From RDXT01 sp033762375 (GTDB lineage: Bacteria > Bacteroidota > Bacteroidia > J057), in assembly GCA_033762375.1 (NCBI GenBank), contig JANRLQ010000069.1, positions 1 to 64,000 on the forward strand: DNA of 64,000 bases, written 5' to 3'. The notes beneath the pieces were generated by a model. It ran no database searches, was not told where the DNA came from, and was given only the letters and a program-made list of their open reading frames with translations. Numbering within the stretch: the stretch's first letter is position 1; each line of letters begins with the position of its first letter. Both the position numbers and the translations under genes were made by a program. Below are positions 37,365-45,762 of this stretch, piece by piece.

Positions 37365-37487
37365 ATTCTGTACGTTTGTTAAAGGTGAACAGATAAGCGT
37401 AACTTACATATTAGGCCGAAAAAAAGAAATGTTTACCGAAAAAAAATTGTTGGTATGTTAACGCTGGGTTTATTTTATCTCAAAAGC

Positions 37488-39884
37488 ATGGGGCAATTTC
37501 GGGGCATTAGCATAAGTATCCTGCTCGTACTGGGGGGCTGGGCATTGGATATGTCTGCACAGGCTGATTCGGCAGATCTGATTCGCAGGCCGGTAGAAGA
37601 GCTCAGCCTCCAGCGATGGGAGCCGGGGCTGAACAGGCTGCCCGCAGCATGGGGGCAATACCCGCATGTGGACGGGAGCACAACGTTAGTATCTGTTAAA
37701 GAAAAAGCATTTGACCCGGATGACCCGGATCTCAGGGGGCGGTTCCTGCCGTCGGTTTTGGCTGCCCGGAGTACTACCAGTCATGCCACCACGATGGCAA
37801 CCCTGATCGCAGGTGCCGGTAATAGTTTTTATACAGGCAGGGGCGCTGCACGTAATGCCTATATAACGTCCTCAGACTTTGCCTCCCTGCTGCCTGACCC
37901 GGACAGTCTGCTGCAAAACATGGGGGTGACAGTCCAAAATCACAGTTATGGTACCGGACTGGAAAACTACTACGGGCCTGAAGCCCTGGCCTATGACAGA
38001 CAAGCAGTACAAATATCCCGTTTGTTGCATGTGTTTTCTGCCGGTAATGCAGGCCAGCGCACAGATACAGTGGGCCCCTACGCAGGGGTGCCAGGTTATG
38101 CCAACCTGACAGGCCACTTTAAGATGTCCAAAAACAGCCTCTCCGTTGCGGCAACGGACGCAACGGGTATGATTTCGCCGCTAAGTTCCCGGGGGCCTGC
38201 CTATGATGGACGCCTCAAGCCAGAGTTGGCTGCCTACGGAGAAGATGGCAGCTCAGCAGCGGCTGCTACGGTTTCCGGGGTCGCCCTGCTGGTACAGGAT
38301 GCGCTCGTGAAACAAACGGGTGTCTATCCACCTGCTGCCCTGATCAAAGCGATGCTGATTAATACCAGTCGGGACACGGGCTTGCCAGGACCCGATTACG
38401 CTGGTGGATTTGGACAGGTGCATGCGCTCCGCGCTTTGCAGGGAGCTACCCAGGGAGCGTGGCATCTGGACAGCCTGTCCGGGGATAGTACACATAGGAT
38501 CACCTTGATGGTCCCTCCGGGCACCGCTCACTTCTCGGCCACCCTCGTATGGACAGATCCCCCCGGTCTGCTTCAGGCTGAGCGTGCCCTGGTGCATGAC
38601 CTGGACTTGCGCCTGGTGCATGTGCCTACTGGTTTGCATACATTACCCTGGACCCTCTCTGCCTTTCCTGCATCGGACTCGCTCGCCAGCCCCGCTAGGC
38701 GGGGGCGCGACAGCCTGAACAATGTGGAGCACATCTCCCTGATCCGTCCGGAGCCTGGCATGTATCAGCTACAGGTACAGAGCCCGGCACTCACAGGGCA
38801 ACAAACATATGCGCTCGCATGGCAGGTGCTGCCTGATACATGTGTGTGGATGACGCCGGTAGGTGATCCGATCCCGGCTCGTGCTGACTATCGCCTGTTT
38901 TGGGACAATACCGGAGCGTGTATGCCTGCCCAGATAGCCTGGCAGCAGCTTGGTACCCCTGATACAAGCTGGCATACAATCGCCGCTGTTAATACTTGTG
39001 ATGAGCAGTGGACATGGCCGGTACCTGATACCACGGCCAGGGTCAGGCTCCGGATACAGTACGGTTCACACATCTCATATACGGCACCGGTATGGATCAG
39101 CCCGGTGCCGGAGCTGGCCGTACAGTCTGTATGTGATGATACCGTGATACTCAGTTGGCAGCCTGTGCCCGGTGCATCAGCCTATCATTTGCTAGGATTA
39201 GGCGATCAGGAGCTGTTTGTATTAGGCTCAACTTCCGATACAACCTGGCTGCAGCCGGTCTCAACGTATGAATTGCCCTATTATGCAGTAGTGCCCCTGA
39301 TGCCGGACAGCTCCCCGGGTGTGCGGAGTTATACCCTTGACGTAACCCGTCAGGGATCAGGTTGTTATATTACTGCATTTCTGGCAGAGACGTCTGATGG
39401 TGCACAGGTTCAGGCACGGCTCCAACTGGGCACCCTGCGCGGGGTGTTGCAGGTTTCATTAGAGCGGGCATATGCAGGAGGCACCTTCGAGACCGTCGGG
39501 ATACTGCCCGCAGACGGATTGGTATATAACTTTGAGGATCGCCCCGGCGACCCTGGGCTCTACAGGTATCGGGCAGCTATCCGCCTGACAGGCAGGCGTA
39601 TCCGCTATAGCGATGTCGCAGAGATCGTGCTGACGGGAGATGCGCCTGTATGGATATATCCCAATCCCATTACACCCGATGCTGGTGATCTCATTGTACG
39701 CCTCTCTGAAGGCACCCCTGCGACCTTATATATAGTACACGGAACCGGGCAGATAGCCGCAATAGCCGAGCTGACTACCTTCGATACCTTTGTACCAGTA
39801 GCAGGTCTCTCACCGGGGGGGTATAGTGCGGTCATCCACCGTGACGGCTATCCTGACATAGTGCGCAAAGTAGTGGTGTACTGA
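37488..39884 (+). CDS. Secreted S8 (subtilisin-like) protease with T9SS domain
   Basis: 798 residues from ATG 37488, chosen because it directly precedes a good signal peptide (MGQFRGISISILLVLGGWAL); ATG 37455 is in frame. The subtilase core spans ~50-340. Catalytic His lies in TSHATTMATLIAG (H99), oxyanion Asn in FSAGNAG (~187) and Ser in DGSSAAAATVSG (S255/S256). The usual catalytic Asp position reads Glu (VSVKEKAFD, E72). Beta-rich modules follow, then a T9SS type A domain (VWIYPNPITPDAGDLIVRL.. to VRKVVVY). It is an extracellular or cell-surface protease. The Glu may be functional or the enzyme may be altered. Confidence 0.85.
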   Translation: MGQFRGISISILLVLGGWALDMSAQADSADLIRRPVEELSLQRWEPGLNRLPAAWGQYPHVDGSTTLVSVKEKAFDPDDPDLRGRFLPSVLAARSTTSHATTMATLIAGAGNSFYTGRGAARNAYITSSDFASLLPDPDSLLQNMGVTVQNHSYGTGLENYYGPEALAYDRQAVQISRLLHVFSAGNAGQRTDTVGPYAGVPGYANLTGHFKMSKNSLSVAATDATGMISPLSSRGPAYDGRLKPELAAYGEDGSSAAAATVSGVALLVQDALVKQTGVYPPAALIKAMLINTSRDTGLPGPDYAGGFGQVHALRALQGATQGAWHLDSLSGDSTHRITLMVPPGTAHFSATLVWTDPPGLLQAERALVHDLDLRLVHVPTGLHTLPWTLSAFPASDSLASPARRGRDSLNNVEHISLIRPEPGMYQLQVQSPALTGQQTYALAWQVLPDTCVWMTPVGDPIPARADYRLFWDNTGACMPAQIAWQQLGTPDTSWHTIAAVNTCDEQWTWPVPDTTARVRLRIQYGSHISYTAPVWISPVPELAVQSVCDDTVILSWQPVPGASAYHLLGLGDQELFVLGSTSDTTWLQPVSTYELPYYAVVPLMPDSSPGVRSYTLDVTRQGSGCYITAFLAETSDGAQVQARLQLGTLRGVLQVSLERAYAGGTFETVGILPADGLVYNFEDRPGDPGLYRYRAAIRLTGRRIRYSDVAEIVLTGDAPVWIYPNPITPDAGDLIVRLSEGTPATLYIVHGTGQIAAIAELTTFDTFVPVAGLSPGGYSAVIHRDGYPDIVRKVVVY

Positions 39885-39930
39885 GCAGGGAAAAAACAGA
39901 CCCATATTAGGCCCTGACAGGTCAGATTGT

Positions 39931-39938
39931 TATGTTTG
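39931..39938 (+). promoter_or_regulatory. -7 element TATGTTTG just before mnmE
   Basis: An exact TAnnTTTG match ends 4 nt before the mnmE ATG (39943). If used, transcription would begin at or very near the start codon, giving a leaderless message. The -33 region (TTAG near 39907) is weak. Confidence 0.4.
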
Positions 39939-39942
39939 TGAT

Positions 39943-41343
39943 ATGTCACGCCACACAGATACCATTGTAGCCCTCTCGACGCCGTCCGGTACGGGGGCAC
40001 TGGGCGTGATCCGCCTCTCGGGTCCGCAGGCGATTGTTATCGTGGACCGGGTTTTTTCGCGGGACCTGACCCAGGCACCGGGTCACAGCCTGCATTACGG
40101 CCGGCTGCTCCGCGCAGGCGAGACCCTGGACGAAGTGGTGGTGAGCGTCTTTCGTGCCCCGCGCTCCTACACACGGGAGGATGTCGTAGAAATATCCTGT
40201 CACGGGAGTCCCTATATCCTGCGGGAGGCCCTGGATGTACTGGTGGAGACGGGGGCCCGGCTCGCAGGTCCGGGCGAGTTTACCCAGCGGGCCTGGCTCA
40301 ATGGAGCCCTGGACCTGGCGCAGGCTGAGGCTGTGGCAGATCTGATCGCAGCCCGGTCGGCAGCCGCCCACCGGGTGGCCCTCCACCAGATGCGGGGCGG
40401 GGTCTCCTCGGCATTGGCCCAGTTGCGGCAGGAACTGGTGGATTTTACGGCCTTGATCGAGCTGGAGCTGGACTTTGGGGAAGAAGACGTCGAGTTTGCA
40501 GACCGGAGCCGTCTCCTCGCCCTGACAGATGTGCTTGAGGCACACCTGGATCGGCTGATTCAGTCTTTTCGCCTCGGCAATGCACTCAAGTCCGGGGTTC
40601 CTACGGTTATCCTCGGCAAACCCAATGCCGGCAAGTCCACCCTCCTCAATGCCCTGCTGGACGAAAACCGGGCCATTGTCTCGGACATTCCCGGTACGAC
40701 CCGGGACGTGATCGAGGACCGCCTCATGATCGGTGGGGTCGAGTTCCGGCTGATGGATACTGCCGGGGTACGGGACACCACCGATGTGATTGAGGCCGAA
40801 GGCGTACAGCGCAGCCTGGACCTGGCCCGCCGGGCCGATCTGGTATTGTATCTTTTTGATGCGACACAGGAAACCCCCGCCCAGGCGATGGATTACCTCC
40901 TTTCGCTCAATCTCCCGAAGGAAACGTTTCTGATCGCTGCCGGCAACAAGGCTGACCTGATCCCTGACCCGGCTGCCTATGTGGAGGCCCATGACCAGGA
41001 TACGCTGGGCCGCCCGCGGCTGATATATTGGCTGCTGATCTCGGCCCGGCAGGGCGGCAACCTGAAGGGCCTGCGCGAACTCATGCTTGATGCCGTGGAG
41101 GCACTCGGAGAGACCAGCACAGCCCAGGATACCCTGATCAGCCATGCCCGCCACCGTGACCACCTCCAGCAAGCCGCCGCTGCCCTTCAGGACGTTCGCG
41201 CCGGCCTCAGCTCCGGTCTCAGCGGCGACCTCCTGTCCATAGACCTGCGAAGTGCGATCCACCACATCGGCCAGATCACGGGGGAGATCAGCACGGAGGA
41301 GGTGCTGGGAAGTATTTTTTCGAAGTTCTGTATCGGAAAATAA
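39943..41343 (+). CDS. mnmE: tRNA modification GTPase MnmE
   Basis: 466 residues, full family length. The N-terminal folate-binding domain (~1-118) contains TIVALSTPSGTGALGVIRLSG. A helical domain follows and an inserted G domain (~218-380) shows G1 GKPNAGKST (~225-233), G2/G3 with DTAGVRDT, and G4 NKAD. The C-terminal CIGK motif is the last four residues. With MnmG it installs the 5-carboxymethylaminomethyl group on U34 of certain tRNAs. No mnmG gene is nearby. Transcribed as a single gene after the S8 protease. Confidence 0.97.
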   Translation: MSRHTDTIVALSTPSGTGALGVIRLSGPQAIVIVDRVFSRDLTQAPGHSLHYGRLLRAGETLDEVVVSVFRAPRSYTREDVVEISCHGSPYILREALDVLVETGARLAGPGEFTQRAWLNGALDLAQAEAVADLIAARSAAAHRVALHQMRGGVSSALAQLRQELVDFTALIELELDFGEEDVEFADRSRLLALTDVLEAHLDRLIQSFRLGNALKSGVPTVILGKPNAGKSTLLNALLDENRAIVSDIPGTTRDVIEDRLMIGGVEFRLMDTAGVRDTTDVIEAEGVQRSLDLARRADLVLYLFDATQETPAQAMDYLLSLNLPKETFLIAAGNKADLIPDPAAYVEAHDQDTLGRPRLIYWLLISARQGGNLKGLRELMLDAVEALGETSTAQDTLISHARHRDHLQQAAAALQDVRAGLSSGLSGDLLSIDLRSAIHHIGQITGEISTEEVLGSIFSKFCIGK

Positions 41344-41536
41344 GGGTCCGGACAGCTACAGGCGGGAATGTCTACCCCGCTGTAGTCACCCGATGCCGTA
41401 TGTAGACATTTGTGATATCCTGCCTGACAAGCCTGCAGAGGCTTCCCGCAAAAAAACTTACCAGATAATGCTGTTCAGCTTGCTGAAACATCTGTGTTTT
41501 TGTTTCTTTAGGTGCCGAGCGGCGTAACTTTTTCCT

Positions 41537-43207
41537 ATGAAACGAATTGTATGCGGGGCGATCCTGCTCCTGAGCATAATGCAGGTCTGGGCCTGGAAGA
41601 CTCCGGCAGAAGTACAATCTGCCGCAGCTGCCATGGAAAACAGCCCCGGCAAGGTGGACTTGTACATGGATGCCTCCCGTGATCTGGTGACCTCGCACCC
41701 GGGAGAGGCGGTCAATTTTGCGCGGGAAGCAATCTCCCTTGCCCAAAAAATCCGCGACCGGGATGCCTGGATTGCAGCCCTCGGCAACCTGGGCCTGGTG
41801 TTTATGAACCAGGAAAACTATACCGCCGCCATCGAACCCCTCCAGAAGGCCATCAACGAACGCACCAAAACTCCGGGTGCCGATGGAGCCTTTGCGCTGC
41901 CCCTGGCACAGGACTATCGGCGATTGGGTATTTGCCAGGAAAAAAACGGCAACCTGGCTGCTGCCGCTGACAACTACCGCGCTGCGGCCTCCGCGGCCCT
42001 GCAAGGGCGCGACCGGGAGGAAATCGCTAATGCCTACAATGCGCTCGGCGAGGTCATGATCAAACAACAAAATTATCCGGAGGCACACAAGGCCTTCCTG
42101 CGGGCACTACCCATGGCACGGCAGGCAGGACTCAGGCAGTTTGGCCTTACGATCGAAAAAAATATCGCCGCCGTCACGGCACTCCTGGAGAAGTCCCAGG
42201 AAATGCAAAACTACCAGGCCGAGATCGAAAATACAGAACAGGAAGTATCCCTCATCCGGGACAGCCTCTCCCGCATCGAGGAGAACCGCCAGATATTGGT
42301 CTCTGAAAAAGAGCTGCTCCAGATGGAAAAAACGGCCAAAGAGTCTGAGCTGGAAACCCAGCGGGCCGAACTCCAGGCCAAAGAAGCTGAGTTAAAAATC
42401 CAGGAAGCCCAAACCCAAAATTATATCCTCATCGGTGCCGGGATCGGGGTGCTGGGGGTTGTTATTATCATTGCCCTGTTTTTCAGGGGAAAAGCCATCT
42501 CACGCCACCGCAAAGAACTTGCAGCTGAAATCAAAAAAGTGGACAGCCTCCTGCTGAATATTTTCCCCAGAGAAATCGCCGAAACCCTCAAACAAAATCA
42601 ACCGGTCGCCCCCCGCCGCCATGACTCGGTGACCATTCTTTTTACGGACTTCAAAGGATTTACGGCTATCGCTACAGCTATGGCCCCTGAAGCCCTGGTC
42701 GAAAAACTTGGATTTGCCTTCAAAACTTTTGATGCCATTATTGAAAAATACGGCCTCGAAAAAATCAAAACCATCGGGGATGCGTATATGGCTGCCGCCA
42801 ACCTCACCCGCCCGGATCCCCTGCACGCGGTGCATACCGTCGCCGCAGCCCTGGAGATGCAGGAGTTTATGGATACCTGGATCGGCAAACAGCGCCGCCG
42901 GGTCGAGGAGGTCTGGGAGCTTCGGATCGGGATTCACACAGGGCCGGTGGTGGCTGGGATTATCGGCGAAAAAAGATTCTCCTACGACATCTGGGGAGAC
43001 GCCGTAAACCTCGCCAGCCGGATGGAATCCTACGGTGAGCCGGGCAAGGTCAACATATCGGCGGCCACCTACGAAATGGCCAAGGATGCCTTTCACTTTG
43101 AGCCGCGCCGTACGGTACCCGTCAAAAACCTGGGTGACGTGGATATGTATTTTGTCAAGGACCTCGCTATTGAACTCCATCCAGCGTCAGGCGCAAAGAC
43201 AAAGTAA
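41537..43207 (+). CDS. TPR-containing membrane class III adenylate cyclase
   Basis: 556 residues. A signal sequence is followed by periplasmic TPR repeats (~55-220), a coiled coil (~225-290), one TM helix (~297-315) and a cytoplasmic class III cyclase domain (~350-540). Metal Asp residues D371 (LFTDFKGF) and D415 (TIGDAYM), substrate-specifying K411 and D484 (YDIWG), and transition-state N491/R495 are all present. The Lys/Asp pair points to ATP rather than GTP. A signal sensed outside via TPRs would change cAMP inside. A Crp/Fnr regulator sits at 5.4 kb but a link is only inference. Confidence 0.88.
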   Translation: MKRIVCGAILLLSIMQVWAWKTPAEVQSAAAAMENSPGKVDLYMDASRDLVTSHPGEAVNFAREAISLAQKIRDRDAWIAALGNLGLVFMNQENYTAAIEPLQKAINERTKTPGADGAFALPLAQDYRRLGICQEKNGNLAAAADNYRAAASAALQGRDREEIANAYNALGEVMIKQQNYPEAHKAFLRALPMARQAGLRQFGLTIEKNIAAVTALLEKSQEMQNYQAEIENTEQEVSLIRDSLSRIEENRQILVSEKELLQMEKTAKESELETQRAELQAKEAELKIQEAQTQNYILIGAGIGVLGVVIIIALFFRGKAISRHRKELAAEIKKVDSLLLNIFPREIAETLKQNQPVAPRRHDSVTILFTDFKGFTAIATAMAPEALVEKLGFAFKTFDAIIEKYGLEKIKTIGDAYMAAANLTRPDPLHAVHTVAAALEMQEFMDTWIGKQRRRVEEVWELRIGIHTGPVVAGIIGEKRFSYDIWGDAVNLASRMESYGEPGKVNISAATYEMAKDAFHFEPRRTVPVKNLGDVDMYFVKDLAIELHPASGAKTK

Positions 43208-43277
43208 TGTATATAGATATGTGTGTTTTTTGTTTCGGTGCCTGATGAAAATCTCGCATCATTCGCAACTTTTCCTG

Positions 43278-43285
43278 TATGTTTG
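43278..43285 (+). promoter_or_regulatory. -7 element TATGTTTG upstream of aconitase
   Basis: Exact TAnnTTTG match about 90 nt before the aconitase ATG. No good TTG lies 19-21 nt upstream, so confidence is limited. Confidence 0.4.
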
Positions 43286-43375
43286 TAGCGTAAATTCGCT
43301 GCAGACAACGTAGTTTAGGTCCACGCGAGAAAGTCGTTTTTCTTTTTTGTTTAACCGCAGAACATCCTGTACATC

Positions 43376-45631
43376 ATGGTATTCGATCTGGATATGATCA
43401 AGCGGTTGTATGCGCAGATGCCGGCCTCGGTAGATGCTGCCCGTACAGCCCTGGGGCGTCCGCTGACCCTCGCCGAAAAAATTCTGTACGCGCACCTGCA
43501 CGCGGACATGGGCCTGAAGGCCTATGAGCGTGGCAAGGATTATGTGGACTTTGCCCCGGATCGGGTCGCCATGCAGGATGCGACGGCACAGATGGCCCTC
43601 TTGCAGTTTATGACCGCTGGCCGCAAGCAGGTGGCAGTGCCTTCTACGGTTCACTGTGATCACCTGATCCAGGCCAAAACCGGGGCAGCGCAAGACTTGA
43701 CGACGGCCCTGGACACCAACCGGGAGGTATATGACTTCCTGGCCTCTGTCTCCAATAAATACGGTATCGGGTTTTGGAAACCCGGTGCGGGCATCATCCA
43801 CCAGGTAGTGCTGGAAAACTATGCCTTCCCCGGCGGGATGATGATCGGGACAGACTCCCATACCCCCAATGCCGGCGGTCTGGGCATGATCGCTATCGGG
43901 GTCGGAGGCGCTGACGCCATGGACGTGATGGCAGGGATGCCCTGGGAGCTGAAAATGCCTACCCTCATCGGGGTCAAACTCACCGGCCAGCTCAGCGGCT
44001 GGGCCTCGCCCAAGGACGTGATCCTCAAGGTCGCCGGTATCCTCACCGTCAAAGGGGGGACGGACGCGATTGTGGAGTACTTTGGCGAAGGGGCACAGTC
44101 TTTCTCCTGCACCGGCAAAGGCACCATCTGCAACATGGGGGCGGAGATCGGGGCTACGACCTCTACATTTGGATATGATGCTTCCATGAGCCGTTACCTG
44201 CGGGCCACGGGCCGGGCAGAAATTGCGGACCTGGCAGACGGCATTGCCCCGTACCTTACAGGAGATGCGGAGGTGTATGCCCACCCTGAGCAGTATTTTG
44301 ACCGGGTCGTCGAGATCAACCTCAGCGAACTGGAACCCCATATCAACGGTCCTTATACCCCGGACCTGGCATGGCCCCTGTCTAAATTTGCGGAGGCTGT
44401 ACGGGAAAATAACTATCCCCAGGAGCTGGAAGTCGGCCTGATCGGCTCCTGCACCAACTCTTCCTACGAAGACCTGGACCGTGCTGCTTCGGTAGCCCGG
44501 CAGGCTGTCACCAAAAAACTCCGCGCAAGGGCTGAGTTTACCGTGACCCCCGGCTCCGAACTGGTACGTTACACCGTGGAGCGTGACGGCCAACTGGCTG
44601 CTTTTGAGGGAATCGGCGGGGTGGTCCTCGCCAATGCCTGCGGACCCTGTATCGGGCAGTGGGCCCGCCACATGGATGACCCCGAGCGCCGCAACTCGAT
44701 CATCACGTCCTTCAACCGCAACTTTGCCAAACGCAACGATGGCCTGGCCAATACCCATGCCTTTGTTGCCTCACCTGAGATCGTCACAGCCCTCTCCATC
44801 GCCGGTGACCTCACCTTCAACCCCATGACGGACTACCTCGTCAATGAGGACGGACAGCAGGTCAAACTGGATCCGCCTGCCGGGGAGGAACTCCCGGCCC
44901 GTGGTTTTGATGTCGAAGACGCCGGATATGTAGCCCCGGTGGTGGACGGGTCTGGCCTCACCGTGTCGGTAAGTCCTGAGTCCCAGCGCCTCCAACTCCT
45001 GGAGCCTTTTGCAGAGATGGATCCCGCCCGCTTCCAGGGGGTGAATATCCTGATCAAAGCACTCGGCAAGTGTACCACTGACCATATCTCCATGGCGGGT
45101 CCCTGGCTGCGCTACCGCGGACACCTCGACAATATCTCCAACAACCTCATGCTGGGAGCCATCAATGCTTTCACCCGCAAGGCCAATACCCGCAACCCGC
45201 TCACAGGGGAGTATGAGGAAAACCCCAAAGTGGCCCGTGCCCTCAAAAATGCCGGTAAATACAGCGTCATCTTCGGCGACGAAAACTACGGCGAAGGCTC
45301 CTCCCGCGAACACGCGGCCATGGAACCCCGCCACATGAACGTCCTGGCGGTGATCGTCAAGTCATTTGCCCGTATCCACGAGACCAACCTCAAAAAACAG
45401 GGCATGCTGGCCCTGACCTTCTCCGCCGCCGCCGACTACGACAAAATCCAGGAGCAAGACCTCGTGGACATAGACGTAACCGGCATGGCCCCCGGCACCC
45501 GGGTACCCGTGACCCTGCGCCACGCCGATGGCACCCAGGACACGATCTACTGCAACCACTCCTACAATGCCCAGCAGATTGAGTGGTTCAAAGCCGGGTC
45601 CGCCCTCAACCTGATCCGCCAGCAACTCTGA
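43376..45631 (+). CDS. acnA: Aconitate hydratase
   Basis: 751 residues, of the mitochondrial/AcnA-like type. The [4Fe-4S] ligands are C359 (GSCTNSSYED), C422 and C425 (NACGPCIGQW). Other blocks: STVHCDHLIQAK, MMIGTDSHTPNAGGLGMIAI, and the swivel-domain GDENYGEGSSREHAAMEPRH. It converts citrate to isocitrate in the TCA cycle. The Bacteroidota enzyme is often called mitochondrial-type Acn rather than AcnA or AcnB, so the symbol is approximate. Single-gene unit followed by a strong terminator. Confidence 0.95.
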   Translation: MVFDLDMIKRLYAQMPASVDAARTALGRPLTLAEKILYAHLHADMGLKAYERGKDYVDFAPDRVAMQDATAQMALLQFMTAGRKQVAVPSTVHCDHLIQAKTGAAQDLTTALDTNREVYDFLASVSNKYGIGFWKPGAGIIHQVVLENYAFPGGMMIGTDSHTPNAGGLGMIAIGVGGADAMDVMAGMPWELKMPTLIGVKLTGQLSGWASPKDVILKVAGILTVKGGTDAIVEYFGEGAQSFSCTGKGTICNMGAEIGATTSTFGYDASMSRYLRATGRAEIADLADGIAPYLTGDAEVYAHPEQYFDRVVEINLSELEPHINGPYTPDLAWPLSKFAEAVRENNYPQELEVGLIGSCTNSSYEDLDRAASVARQAVTKKLRARAEFTVTPGSELVRYTVERDGQLAAFEGIGGVVLANACGPCIGQWARHMDDPERRNSIITSFNRNFAKRNDGLANTHAFVASPEIVTALSIAGDLTFNPMTDYLVNEDGQQVKLDPPAGEELPARGFDVEDAGYVAPVVDGSGLTVSVSPESQRLQLLEPFAEMDPARFQGVNILIKALGKCTTDHISMAGPWLRYRGHLDNISNNLMLGAINAFTRKANTRNPLTGEYEENPKVARALKNAGKYSVIFGDENYGEGSSREHAAMEPRHMNVLAVIVKSFARIHETNLKKQGMLALTFSAAADYDKIQEQDLVDIDVTGMAPGTRVPVTLRHADGTQDTIYCNHSYNAQQIEWFKAGSALNLIRQQL

Positions 45632-45659
45632 GAAGCTGTACCCACCGGCTTGTATAACG

Positions 45660-45698
45660 ACACGCCCCCCGCTGAGAAGTGGGGGGCGTGTGGGTTTT
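45660..45698 (+). terminator. Terminator after aconitase gene
   Basis: 11-bp GC-rich stem (ACACGCCCCCC / GGGGGGCGTGT) with a 10-nt loop, followed by GGGTTTTTA, 29 nt after the stop. It may also serve the convergent GH3 gene. Confidence 0.85.
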
Positions 45699-45762
45699 TA
45701 GGGGAAATATTCAACGAGGGGACAAGTTTAGTGCGGTACTGTCCGCACTTCAGGGGCGTGTT

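Noticed and set aside
39946..41265. 439-codon minus-strand frame opposite mnmE
   Set aside because: Shadow; mnmE has full-length conserved domains.
43259..44758. 499-codon minus-strand frame opposite aconitase
   Set aside because: Shadow; aconitase Fe-S cysteines lie on the plus strand.
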